Source: Mycoplasma sp. CAG:776 (lineage in GTDB: Bacteria; Bacillota_I; Bacilli_A; RF39; UBA660). Taken from it: DNA of 48,824 bases. A program made the translations under genes and the position numbers. The stretch covers positions 1 through 48,824 of the forward strand of contig FR903071.1 in the NCBI GenBank assembly GCA_000438195.1. Reading direction: 5' to 3'. This document shows positions 26,064 through 34,664 of the stretch, one piece after another. Each line of letters begins with the position of its first letter. Position 1 is the stretch's first letter. The notes beneath the pieces were generated by a model, which saw only the letters and a list, made by a program, of their open reading frames with translations, ran no database searches and was not told the DNA's origin.

Positions 26064-26884
26064 TGATTATCCACCAACTTTCTACATGTCTCATCGTTTG
26101 GTTCTAACATACAATGTGTACATGTGGCAAAGGACCCATTATATAAATCATCTCCACCAATAATTTCTACAACAAAATCTAATACAGTTGGAATAAAGAA
26201 AATAATAATTCCCGCTATTGCACGCAATACTAATGTTTTAGCAGATTTTTTTATTTCATCATCTTTATTTGATAACATAGCTTTGCCAAAATCAATACTT
26301 CCAAATACAATTAAGATAATTGGAATTAGTATTTTTAAAATAAAGAATACCCAACCTAAAGTTGTAAAAACTCCTTGTACTGGCCCATCACAAAAAGTTT
26401 CAACATTAAATTCTGTATCATCATCATCTGAAGTTGATGGTGTCCCTGTTCCTCCCGAGCTTTTTAAGCTAAATGATGTACATCCTTTGTAAATGAATCC
26501 TCCTGGAATTCCATTTAAAGTTGAACAAATAGTATCATTCGCTATTCCATAAATATCAACTCGGGGATAGCTTATTATCATTGCTATCTTAATAGATTTC
26601 ACTTGATTACAGTCTACATTGCCATCAGAATCTATAAAATCTGAACGTTTTAAATTCGTTATATCATCTTTATTAGCATTAGAAACTGTTCCGTTCTTAT
26701 ATGTTTTATAATTCACTTGGGTTACATCTTTAAAATTGCAACTTAAACTATTTCCAACATTACATTCATAAGTAAATTTAGCCCCATCTATAGTTGCATT
26801 ATAGATACACACTTCTGCTGAAGCATTGCTTAAAGATATAAAACTGATTATAAAGATAAATAACAAATACTTTAAGCTCCTCAT
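26060..26884 (-). CDS. Exported protein with VirB2/TrbC-like C-terminal module, Cys-rich tail
   Basis: A 274-residue protein. The signal peptide is at about 1-23 (SNASA), followed by a Cys-containing outer domain of about 130 residues and a Ser/Asp-rich hinge. Two membrane helices (about 172-195 and 218-240) are joined by a basic-acidic loop with KAMLSNKDDEIKKSAK. The C-terminal tail carries four Cys (CTHC and later ones). AGGAGGAG precedes the ATG. It is the first gene of the T4SS-like cluster, divergent from murC. It is paralogous to the next gene in its C-terminal module. Confidence 0.6.
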   Translation of the reverse strand: MRSLKYLLFIFIISFISLSNASAEVCIYNATIDGAKFTYECNVGNSLSCNFKDVTQVNYKTYKNGTVSNANKDDITNLKRSDFIDSDGNVDCNQVKSIKIAMIISYPRVDIYGIANDTICSTLNGIPGGFIYKGCTSFSLKSSGGTGTPSTSDDDDTEFNVETFCDGPVQGVFTTLGWVFFILKILIPIILIVFGSIDFGKAMLSNKDDEIKKSAKTLVLRAIAGIIIFFIPTVLDFVVEIIGGDDLYNGSFATCTHCMLEPNDETCRKLVDNQ

Positions 26885-26969
26885 AAACTCCTCCTATATA
26901 TAAAAACATCTATTTAAAATTAATCAATTTAATTATAACATTGTTTGACATAAAAAAAAAGAATTTTTA

Positions 26970-26999
26970 TTGCTTAATTCTCAATTTAGAGTATATAAT
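26970..26999 (+). promoter_or_regulatory. Promoter of murC
   Basis: TTGCTT (26970-26975), an 18-bp spacer and TATAAT (26994-26999), followed after about 14 bases by GAGGTG and the murC ATG. It lies in the divergent region shared with the first T4SS gene. Confidence 0.6.
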
Positions 27000-27023
27000 A
27001 TAATAAAGTTTTGAGGTGAAAAT

Positions 27024-28397
27024 ATGAAAAAGAAAATTTCAGAATATCAAAATATTCATTTAATTGGTATTGGAGGGGCTAGTATGTATGCGATTGCTGC
27101 TATGCTTAAAAATGATGGTAAACATGTTACTGGTAGTGATATGCAAGCATCAAATAATACCAAACATTTAGAGAATATTGGTATTCCCATTACTATTGGA
27201 CATAATATCGAAGTGATTAAAACAACAGATTTAGTTATTTATACAGCAGCAATTGGTGATGATGATCCTGAACTTAGTTATGCAAGAGCTAATAATATTG
27301 AAACTGTTGACCGTTCTGTATTCTTAGGAGAATATACCAAAGATTATGAGAATTTAATTTGTATTAGTGGAACGCATGGTAAAAGTACTACTACTAGCAT
27401 GCTTGCTTCTATTTTTTTAGAGGCTAAGCTTAATCCTACTATTCATATTGGAGCAGCTTTAAAAAAAATAAATGGTAATTATTATATTGGTGATAAGAAG
27501 TATTTTATTTTAGAAGCTTGTGAATATGTTGATTCATTTCTACATTTTCATCCTACTAGTGAAATTATTTTAAATATTGATAATGACCATTTAGATTATT
27601 TTAAAAATATAGAGAATATAAAAAAATCATTTCAAAAATATATTGATTTATTACCAGAGGATGGTTTCTTAGTTTTAAATGCTGATGATATTAACATAAG
27701 AGATTTGGATATTCATCATAAGAATGTTTTAACTTATGGAATGCAAAATCATGCTAATGTGATGGCTAAAAATATTCAATTTTCTAATTTAGGGTTTCCT
27801 ACTTTTGATGTTTATTATAATGGTGAATATATAGATACTTTTACTTTAAGTGTTCTTGGGAAACATAATATTATGAATGCTCTAGCTGTTATTTCGATGA
27901 GCATGAACTACCATATTGATAAAAGTGCTTTAAAAAAAGCTTTACAAGAATTTACTGGTGTAGGAAGAAGATTTGAATATCTTGGAGAATATAATGGAGC
28001 TCATTTCTTTGATGATTTTGCTCATCACCCTACGGAAATAACTTCAACATATGAGTCTAGTAAAGCGATTCATCATCATAAATCTTGGGCTATATTTCAG
28101 TCTCATACTTATAGCAGAACTTATGAACATTTACAAGAATTTGCTGATATATTAAGTAAGTTTGATCATGTTATTATTTGCGATATTTATCCTGCTCGTG
28201 AAGTAAATATTTGGAATGTTAAGGAGGAGGAATTAGTAAAATTAATTCAAGAAAAAAATCCTCAGGTTATTCATATTCCAGCTTATGAAGAAATTGCAGA
28301 ATACTTAAAGAAAAATATAGAAAATGATGATTTAGTTATTACAATTGGAGCTGGGCCTATTAATCAAGTAGCTCAAATGATTTTAAATAAAAAATAA
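27024..28397 (+). CDS. murC: UDP-N-acetylmuramate--L-alanine ligase
   Basis: A 457-residue Mur ligase that adds L-alanine to UDP-MurNAc, the first step of the peptidoglycan stem peptide. The N-terminal UDP-binding motif GIGGASMYAIA is at 15-25 and the ATP-binding P-loop GTHGKSTT at 116-123. It also has the family's central LEACEYVDSFL and HNIMNALAVI, and the C-terminal FDDFAHHPTEI. GAGGTG stands seven bases before the ATG. It is a single gene with its own promoter and terminator. With murE and dapF at 31-33 kb it shows that the organism makes a cell wall. Confidence 0.95.
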   Translation: MKKKISEYQNIHLIGIGGASMYAIAAMLKNDGKHVTGSDMQASNNTKHLENIGIPITIGHNIEVIKTTDLVIYTAAIGDDDPELSYARANNIETVDRSVFLGEYTKDYENLICISGTHGKSTTTSMLASIFLEAKLNPTIHIGAALKKINGNYYIGDKKYFILEACEYVDSFLHFHPTSEIILNIDNDHLDYFKNIENIKKSFQKYIDLLPEDGFLVLNADDINIRDLDIHHKNVLTYGMQNHANVMAKNIQFSNLGFPTFDVYYNGEYIDTFTLSVLGKHNIMNALAVISMSMNYHIDKSALKKALQEFTGVGRRFEYLGEYNGAHFFDDFAHHPTEITSTYESSKAIHHHKSWAIFQSHTYSRTYEHLQEFADILSKFDHVIICDIYPAREVNIWNVKEEELVKLIQEKNPQVIHIPAYEEIAEYLKKNIENDDLVITIGAGPINQVAQMILNKK

Positions 28398-28427
28398 TAT
28401 TCTATGTTTTATCAATGTAAATTTATT

Positions 28428-28449
28428 GAACCATTAAGGTTCTTTTTTT
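28428..28449 (+). terminator. Terminator of murC
   Basis: GAACC (28428-28432) pairs with GGTTC (28438-28442) across a 5-base loop and is followed by seven T. A short but classical terminator 30 bp after the stop codon. Confidence 0.75.
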
Positions 28450-28499
28450 ATATTAGTGTTTGAAGTGATATATTAATTCATTATAAAAGAAAGTGTTAT

Positions 28500-29158
28500 T
28501 TAACTTTCTCTTATCTTTTCTATCTCTTCAACAGATAACCCCGTAATCTCTGAAATAATATTTATATCCATATTTTTCATAAGCATATTTTTAGCAATTT
28601 CGATATTTCGCTCTTGTTTGCCTTGTTCTATTCCAAGTTCTGTAAAGTGATTCTTTGCTATTAACATATCCCATTTGTTTAATTTCTCTTGTGTCTCTTC
28701 GTCATTTACATATTTGTGTACCCATTCATGTAACTCCATTAATAACTCATCCCCTTTGGCTATCTTTTTTCGTTCCTTCTCATCTTCCGCTCCAATAAAC
28801 TTTAGCCATCTTTCTAATTCATTTTTAGTAATCCTAACTCTCGTGCTTTGTCAATTGCACGACCTTGACACAGAATCGTTCTTTCCCTAACTTAATATCC
28901 GGATTATGTTCACTAGTAATATAAAAGTTCTCTATTACTTCTTCCCTTAAATCTAGTTTACTATTCTCCACAAAATTGATTTGAATGGTTTTTCTAGAGT
29001 TCGTAATAATGTTCTCCTACTTCTAATTTATTGTGTAAATACCCTTTCGGATATTCTAATAATTGTTTTAATAGAAATTCTAATTGTCTTCTATTATCTG
29101 GGTTAGCAAATGTTTCTTTAAATAGCAAATCATTCATTAATGTATCTTTATATTTCAT
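28500..29158 (-). pseudogene. Frameshifted Rpn-family (PD-(D/E)XK) nuclease/transposase
   Basis: Three consecutive pieces in different frames give a decayed Rpn-family protein. From the ATG at 29158 comes an N-terminal part MKYKDTLMNDLLFKETFANP up to a stop near 28994. A middle part begins KTIQINFVENSKLDLREE. A C-terminal part has ELERWLKFIGAEDEKERKK and the tail IISEITGLSVEEIEKIRES, ending at 28500. The middle of the nuclease domain is missing, judged by the usual length of about 280-300 residues. GGAAAGGAA and a good promoter still precede the start. It is related to the relic at 21.6-22.0 kb. Confidence 0.75.
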
Positions 29159-29180
29159 GTATTCTTTCCTTTCCTGCACC

Positions 29181-29209
29181 ACTATACTAGAAAGAAAAGA
29201 AAGAGTCAA
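29181..29209 (-). promoter_or_regulatory. Intact promoter of the decayed Rpn gene
   Basis: On the minus strand TTGACT (29209-29204), a 17-bp spacer and TATAGT (29186-29181) lie about 20 bases ahead of the relic's ATG. The promoter is conserved although the gene is broken, implying recent decay. The 29210-29399 stretch to its right is AT-rich and holds no gene I can support. Confidence 0.6.
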
Positions 29210-29399
29210 AGTGCCAATTTACTATACTAAACTAATATATTTTATTCATCAAATCAACATGTTTAGTAAAAAATTAATTTTTTTAACTTTTATTTAGTTT
29301 ATCAGTTAAAAGGACTATTAGAATTAACGCTTATCTAACAGCTCTTCTTTCTTCAGCCCAACTGTTCACTGTATAAAGATATTCTATTTCATTTATAGA

Positions 29400-30392
29400 T
29401 TAGTCTAAATTTATTAAATATTCTTTATATTGTTTTAAAATGTTTAAAAATTCTTCTTCTGTTTTCGTTTTACAAATTAAATCTTTGTAATGTTTGGCTT
29501 CTGGTAATCCTTTTAAATATGCTAGAGCATGTGTTCTAATTTCAAGTAATGCTAGTTTTTCGTTCTTATCTTCTTTTAAAAGTTTATAATGTTCTTGAAT
29601 CATTTCTATTATTTCACTTGAAGTTGGCCTAGGAATTACCACTTTATTTTCTAAATATTCTTTACATTCTTTAAAAATCCATGGATTCCCTATAGCTGCT
29701 CTTCCAATCATTACTGCATCACAACCTGTATATTCAAGCATTTCTTTGGCCTTTTCGCTATTTGTTACATCACCATTTCCAATGACAGGAATAGAAACTG
29801 ATGCCTTTACTTGTTTTATAATATCCCAGTTTGCTTTACCACTATAACCTTGTGCTCTTGTTCTGGCATGAACTGCTATCGCACTTGCTCCAGCACTTTC
29901 ACAAACTCTCGCCACTTCAACTGCATTAATATGATTATCATCCCAGCCACTTCTTATTTTTACAGTTACAGGAACAGTTACAGCATTTACGACTGCCGCA
30001 ACAATTTCTTTTATCTTTTCAGGATGCTTTAAAAGGGCACTTCCAGCTTGAGCCCTTAAAGCTACTTTAGGAACAGGACATCCCATATTAATATCAATAA
30101 TATCTGGATGCATTTTTTCTTCCACAATTTTAGCAGCCTCAACAAAAGTTTTAACGTCACTTCCAAATATTTGTTGAGCAATAGGTCGCTCACTTTCACT
30201 CATTTTTAGTAATTCTATTGTTTTACTATTGCCATACATTAAAGCATTGGAACTAACCATTTCAGCATAAATCAATCCTGCTCCCATGCTTTTTACAATT
30301 TTCCGATAAGAAGTATTTGATATACCTGCCATTGGAGCTAGAACTAATTTACTCGGAATCAAAACATCTTTAATGTAAAAGCTATTTTTCAA
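29400..30392 (-). CDS. dusB: tRNA-dihydrouridine synthase
   Basis: A 330-residue FMN-dependent enzyme that reduces uridine to dihydrouridine in tRNA. The family motifs are APMAGISNTSYRKI, INMGCPVPKV with the catalytic Cys, VKIRSGWDD, GNGDV and GRAAIGNPWIF. The start codon is TTG at 30392, with GAGGT five bases before it; the first 11 bp overlap the pduL gene, so the two are coupled. Assignment to the DusB subgroup rests on general resemblance to Gram-positive Dus proteins. Confidence 0.92.
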   Translation of the reverse strand: MKNSFYIKDVLIPSKLVLAPMAGISNTSYRKIVKSMGAGLIYAEMVSSNALMYGNSKTIELLKMSESERPIAQQIFGSDVKTFVEAAKIVEEKMHPDIIDINMGCPVPKVALRAQAGSALLKHPEKIKEIVAAVVNAVTVPVTVKIRSGWDDNHINAVEVARVCESAGASAIAVHARTRAQGYSGKANWDIIKQVKASVSIPVIGNGDVTNSEKAKEMLEYTGCDAVMIGRAAIGNPWIFKECKEYLENKVVIPRPTSSEIIEMIQEHYKLLKEDKNEKLALLEIRTHALAYLKGLPEAKHYKDLICKTKTEEEFLNILKQYKEYLINLD

Positions 30393-30951
30393 TTTCTACC
30401 TCATCACCAGTTTTTAGAAGAAAACAATTCGCATCATCTTTATCAATATGAATTTCAAAGAAACCATTCTCGCTTACTTTGACAAAAGCTTCCATCATTC
30501 CACCTTTATCATTATCAATGATTAATTTTACTAAATCTTCATTTTTTAATCCTAACTCTTCGGCTTTTTTAGGGTTCATATGTACATGTCTTTCAGCTTG
30601 AATACAGGCATCATGTAAGGTAACTTCTCCTTTGGGACCAATTATGGTGATTGTCTCACTGTCTTCTAAATCCCCACTTTGACGTACAGGAGGATTTAAT
30701 CCTAATAGATAAGCATCTGACTTGGATATTTCTACCTGATTATATTTTCTTAATGGACCAATTAGTCTAACATTAGGAATCTCTGCTTTTTCTGTTTTTA
30801 GTGTAACTGTTTGAAAAGCCGCAAACTCTCCTACTTGATTTAATGGTCTTTTTATACTTATGGGTTCATCAAATAACTGATCATAGATCTCTTTTGTTAA
30901 ATGTAAATGTCTATTACTAACAGCTATAGTTCCTATTATTTTTTCTTTCAT
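30382..30951 (-). CDS. pduL: Phosphate acyltransferase of the PduL family
   Basis: A 189-residue protein of the zinc-dependent PduL phosphotransacylase family, which interconverts acyl-CoA and acyl phosphate. The paired motifs SNRHLHLT (near 12-19) and ERHVHMN (near 139-145) carry the metal-binding His residues. No encapsulation peptide of the microcompartment type is evident at the N-terminus, so it probably works in the cytoplasm as a phosphotransacetylase replacing Pta. With PFOR and pyruvate kinase in this window it would complete the route from pyruvate to acetyl phosphate. It overlaps dusB by 11 bp. Confidence 0.9.
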   Translation of the reverse strand: MKEKIIGTIAVSNRHLHLTKEIYDQLFDEPISIKRPLNQVGEFAAFQTVTLKTEKAEIPNVRLIGPLRKYNQVEISKSDAYLLGLNPPVRQSGDLEDSETITIIGPKGEVTLHDACIQAERHVHMNPKKAEELGLKNEDLVKLIIDNDKGGMMEAFVKVSENGFFEIHIDKDDANCFLLKTGDEVEIEK

Positions 30952-30995
30952 TTTTTATCACTCTTTTCTATTATTTATTTTACCATTTTTTAGTG

Positions 30996-31025
30996 AAAAA
31001 AAGAAGATTATTTTAAACTCTTCTT
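30996..31025 (-). terminator. Terminator of the cystathionine enzyme-dapF-murE operon
   Basis: AAGAAGA (31001-31007) pairs with TCTTCTT (31019-31025) across an 11-base loop containing the murE stop codon, and the minus strand continues into a T run. Confidence 0.6.
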
Positions 31026-32471
31026 AATTTCTTCAATTACATCTAATTCACTAAAATAATATTTTACACCTTTAATATCTTGATATTCTTCATGGCCTTT
31101 ACCAACTAATAATATTAAATCACCATCTTGAGCGTTTTCACAGGCATATTTAATTGCATCTGCTCGATCTATTATTTCAATATATTTAGCTCCTACTTTA
31201 TCTAATCCTACTTTAATATCATTATTAATACTACTAATTTCTTCAAAGCGTGGATTATCCATGGTAATAATACTTAAATCACTAGAGCCACCAATAATCT
31301 CACCTAAATTGTATCTTCTTTCCTTTGGACGATTTCCACCACCGCCAAAAATACTAACTAATCTTTTAGGCTTATAAGCTCGTAAAGTCTTTACTAATCC
31401 TTTCATTCCATCTTCAGTATGAGCATGATCAATTAAAACTTTAAATTTGGAAGTTACTAAAGCCGTTTCCATTCGTCCTCTTACTTTTATTTTTTCTAAA
31501 GCAGCTTTAGCTTTTTTCATATCTGCTCCTAATTTGTAACACACAAGAAGAGCACATATAGAATTATAAACATTAAATTCTCCAGGCATACATGTTTTAA
31601 ATGTGTCTGTTATTAAACCTTCAGTTTTAAATTCGGTGCCAAAAAATTCTTCACTGTTAATTAAATTCACTTCTGTTACTTTTAAGTCTGCTTTATTTTC
31701 TATACCATAAGTAGTAATAGGTACTGAAGCATTTTTTAATACTTCTTCTAAATATAGTGAGTCATTATTACTAATTATTTCTTTACTATTTAAAAATAAT
31801 TTGTTTTTACATGATACATATTCTTCATGAGATGCATGTTCATTTGGTCCTATATGATCACTTGTTACATTTGTAAGTACTCCTATATCAAAGATAATAC
31901 CGACTAGACGGTTCATTTTAAAGGCTTGACTAGAAGTTTCCATGACAACATGAGTAATACCGTTATCTAACATCTCTTTAAAAGAAGCATGAATTTCATA
32001 TGATTCTGGTGTTGTATTGTTTGTTTCAATCACTTTATCTTGATATTTAATTCCTTGACTACCAATTAATCCACACTCAATATTACAAGATAAAAGCATA
32101 TCTCTAATCATATGAGTTGTTGTTGTTTTTCCTGTTGTTCCTGTAACAGCGATGAGTTTTAGTTTACTTTGAGGATGTTCAAAGTAATTAGCAGACATAT
32201 ATGCTAAAGCAATTCTTGTATCATCTACCTTAATTACTGTTACATCTTCTTTAATTTCCAGCATTTTAGAAACAATAATTACTCTGGCTCCCTTTTTTAT
32301 AGCATCAGTTATGTAATCATGTCCATCACTATTAGAACCAATTAATGCTACATATATATCATTTTCTTCTACTTTACGGCTATCATATTTAATATCTTTT
32401 ATTTCGATATCTTCTCTATCCTTTAAAGTTTCATGATATACTCCAGTTAAAATATCTTTTAATTTTTTCAT
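31008..32471 (-). CDS. murE: UDP-MurNAc-tripeptide synthetase, meso-DAP type
   Basis: A 487-residue Mur ligase adding the third amino acid of the peptidoglycan stem. It has the P-loop GTTGKTTTT (111-119), substrate motif NNTTPES (151-157) and the C-terminal DNPR motif at 405-408. DNPR is the signature of MurE enzymes using meso-diaminopimelate; lysine-adding enzymes differ there. That agrees with dapF 21 bp upstream. GGAGGG precedes the ATG. It is the last gene of an operon that begins with a cystathionine-type PLP enzyme, which leaves open the use of a sulfur analogue of DAP. Confidence 0.94.
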   Translation of the reverse strand: MKKLKDILTGVYHETLKDREDIEIKDIKYDSRKVEENDIYVALIGSNSDGHDYITDAIKKGARVIIVSKMLEIKEDVTVIKVDDTRIALAYMSANYFEHPQSKLKLIAVTGTTGKTTTTHMIRDMLLSCNIECGLIGSQGIKYQDKVIETNNTTPESYEIHASFKEMLDNGITHVVMETSSQAFKMNRLVGIIFDIGVLTNVTSDHIGPNEHASHEEYVSCKNKLFLNSKEIISNNDSLYLEEVLKNASVPITTYGIENKADLKVTEVNLINSEEFFGTEFKTEGLITDTFKTCMPGEFNVYNSICALLVCYKLGADMKKAKAALEKIKVRGRMETALVTSKFKVLIDHAHTEDGMKGLVKTLRAYKPKRLVSIFGGGGNRPKERRYNLGEIIGGSSDLSIITMDNPRFEEISSINNDIKVGLDKVGAKYIEIIDRADAIKYACENAQDGDLILLVGKGHEEYQDIKGVKYYFSELDVIEEIKKSLK

Positions 32472-32492
32472 TTTTGCCCTCCATCTAGGTTC

Positions 32493-33344
32493 TTACTTTC
32501 CTATTATATGTGAAACATCTATCTCACTTTCAAATACAAAATTACTTGGTCCTTTCATGAAAAGTTCACCATTTTCGGCATATTCAATTTCTAGAATTCC
32601 CCCTATTTGTTCTACTTTGCATTTTCTATTAGTTAGGCCTAAAGTACTTGCAATTACAACAGCCGTAGAACATCCTGTTCCACAACCGATTGTCTCTCCA
32701 GTTCCTCTTTCCCATTCTCTTATTTTAATGTAATCTTTATTTACTACTTCAGCAAAAGTTACATTAGTTCTATTTGGAAAAACTTCGCGATTATTCTCTA
32801 TCGCTGGACCAAAACTCGCTACATCAAAATTCATGACATCATCCACAAATAAAACAGTATGAGGATTCCCCCAAGATAAACTACTTAATTTAAAAGTTTG
32901 ATCTAATATTTTTACTTCTTCTAAAATAAATTTATCCTTCTTTGTATTTACAGGAATCTTTTCTGAATTAAATATTGGTTTGGAAATATTAGCACGAATA
33001 TTACTAACTTTACCATCTGTAACTTCTAATTCTAAGGTTTTTATTCCACCTAAAGTTTCAATTTTTAAAGTCGTTTTATCCGTTAATTTATGATCATACA
33101 CATATTTCCCAACACTACGAATGGCATTACCGCACATTTCGGCTTCTGTTCCATCTGGATTAAAAATACGCATTTTAAAATCGGCTAATTCACTTGGACA
33201 AATTAATACCATTCCATCACTTCCAATTCCAAAGTGACGGTCTGATACAAAACGAGCTAATTCATTTAAATTATTTAACTTTTGATTTATGGCATCGATA
33301 TATACATAGTCATTGCCATAAGCTTGCATTTTGGTAAATCTCAT
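32493..33344 (-). CDS. dapF: Diaminopimelate epimerase
   Basis: A 283-residue enzyme converting LL-diaminopimelate to the meso form. Both halves of the two-base Cys catalytic pair are present: C71 in AEMCGNAIR and C221 in TIGCGTGCS. The substrate-binding NDYVYID at the N-terminus and GNPHTVLFVDDV are also typical. It is 8 bp downstream of the cystathionine-type gene and 21 bp upstream of murE, so the three are one operon supplying and using the stem-peptide diamino acid. Confidence 0.95.
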   Translation of the reverse strand: MRFTKMQAYGNDYVYIDAINQKLNNLNELARFVSDRHFGIGSDGMVLICPSELADFKMRIFNPDGTEAEMCGNAIRSVGKYVYDHKLTDKTTLKIETLGGIKTLELEVTDGKVSNIRANISKPIFNSEKIPVNTKKDKFILEEVKILDQTFKLSSLSWGNPHTVLFVDDVMNFDVASFGPAIENNREVFPNRTNVTFAEVVNKDYIKIREWERGTGETIGCGTGCSTAVVIASTLGLTNRKCKVEQIGGILEIEYAENGELFMKGPSNFVFESEIDVSHIIGK

Positions 33345-33352
33345 AGATCCTC

Positions 33353-34531
33353 CTATTCTAATGCTTGAGCTAAATCATTAATAATATCTTCGGCATCTTC
33401 AATCCCTACGGATAATCTAAGCAAACAATCATTAATTCCTAATTTTAGTCTTTCTTCCTCTGGTACTTCATGATGAGTTACAACAACTGGATAACAAATT
33501 AAACTTTCTACTCCTCCTAAGCTACCTGCAAAGATAATCATATTTACCTTTTCTAGTACTTTTAAAGCTGTTTCTTTAGTATCTACTTCAAATGATAATA
33601 ATCCTCCAAAGCCTGTTGATTGTTTTATGGTTGTCTTATAATCTTTATGATCTTTGAACCCAGTAAAATATACTTTTTTTACTTTAGGATGATTTCTTAA
33701 AAATTCTGCTACTTTAATGGCATTTTCATTATGTCTTTGCATTCTTATTTCTAAAGTTTTTAACCCTCTTAGAGTTAACCAAGCATTTAATGGAGCTAAA
33801 CATGCTCCTTGGTAAGTTAAAAAGGCACGCATTGGAGCAAAATATTCATCTGTTTTGGTTATAACAAAACCTGCCATAGTATCATTGTGTCCTTCTAAAT
33901 ATTTCGTTCCGCTATGAATAACGATATCAGCACCTAAGGTTAAAGGTTTTTGATAGTATGGTGTAAGTAGTGTATTATCAACAACAACAATAATTCCTCT
34001 TTCTTTTGCTATTTTAGATATTTCAGCTATATCCGCTACTTTCATGGTTGGGTTAGTAGGGGACTCAATAAACACCATCTTGGTATTTTCTTTAATACTA
34101 CTTTTAAATAGCTCTAAATCACTTAAATCGACAAATTCTGTTTCAATGCCCCTTTCTCTTAATTCCGTCTTCGCTATTTCATATGTTCCGCCATAAATAT
34201 CATCTGATAATATTAAATGATCATTATTTTTTAATAAAGCAAATACGCACATAACCGCAGCCATACCACTTGATAAGGCTAAAGCATGTTCTCCTTCTTC
34301 TAATATGGCTAGAGTTCGCTCTAATTCTTCTACTGTTGGATTTTGAAGTCTTGTATAATCATATCCATATGAATCCTGTAATGCCCTAAAACGAAATGTA
34401 GCTGTTTGAAAAATAGGAAAACTAACTGAACCTGTAAAAGGATCATGTCCTACTGCTCCATGAACTACTTTAGACCCTATTTTTAATTCTTCTTTCTTAT
34501 CATATTCTTTATAGTTTGTAAATTTTTTCAT
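33353..34531 (-). CDS. Cystathionine gamma-synthase/lyase-family PLP enzyme
   Basis: A 392-residue fold-type I PLP enzyme of the Cys/Met metabolism family. The PLP lysine is K210 in HSGTKYLEGH. The phosphate-binding YDYTRLQNPT and LSSGMAA segments and ESPTNP are all present. I start it at the ATG at 34531, eight bases after AGGAGG; an ATG five codons earlier lies across the ribosome site. The sequence does not distinguish gamma-synthase, gamma-lyase and beta-lyase. It leads an operon with dapF and murE, an unusual placement, as most such enzymes lie with methionine or cysteine genes. An extended -10 promoter precedes it. Confidence 0.9.
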   Translation of the reverse strand: MKKFTNYKEYDKKEELKIGSKVVHGAVGHDPFTGSVSFPIFQTATFRFRALQDSYGYDYTRLQNPTVEELERTLAILEEGEHALALSSGMAAVMCVFALLKNNDHLILSDDIYGGTYEIAKTELRERGIETEFVDLSDLELFKSSIKENTKMVFIESPTNPTMKVADIAEISKIAKERGIIVVVDNTLLTPYYQKPLTLGADIVIHSGTKYLEGHNDTMAGFVITKTDEYFAPMRAFLTYQGACLAPLNAWLTLRGLKTLEIRMQRHNENAIKVAEFLRNHPKVKKVYFTGFKDHKDYKTTIKQSTGFGGLLSFEVDTKETALKVLEKVNMIIFAGSLGGVESLICYPVVVTHHEVPEEERLKLGINDCLLRLSVGIEDAEDIINDLAQALE

Positions 34532-34566
34532 TATGAACCTCCTCATACAAACAATTATCTAATTTT

Positions 34567-34594
34567 AGTATAACATTTAGTAAAAAAATGTCAA
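34567..34594 (-). promoter_or_regulatory. Promoter of the cystathionine enzyme-dapF-murE operon
   Basis: On the minus strand TTGACA (34594-34589), a 16-bp spacer and TATACT (34572-34567) preceded by TGT, giving an extended -10. No riboswitch or T-box structure is seen in the short leader of about 35 bases. Confidence 0.75.
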
Positions 34595-34630
34595 TAAAAC
34601 TAGGTTTTACTTTACATTAAAACATATGAA

Positions 34631-34664
34631 AAAAAGAAGTTATTTATTAAAATTTAACTTCTTT
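34631..34664 (-). terminator. Terminator of thyX-tmk
   Basis: AAAGAAGTTA (34633-34642) pairs with TAACTTCTTT (34655-34664) across a 12-base loop; the minus strand continues with T. The stem overlaps the tmk stop codon. Confidence 0.7.
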
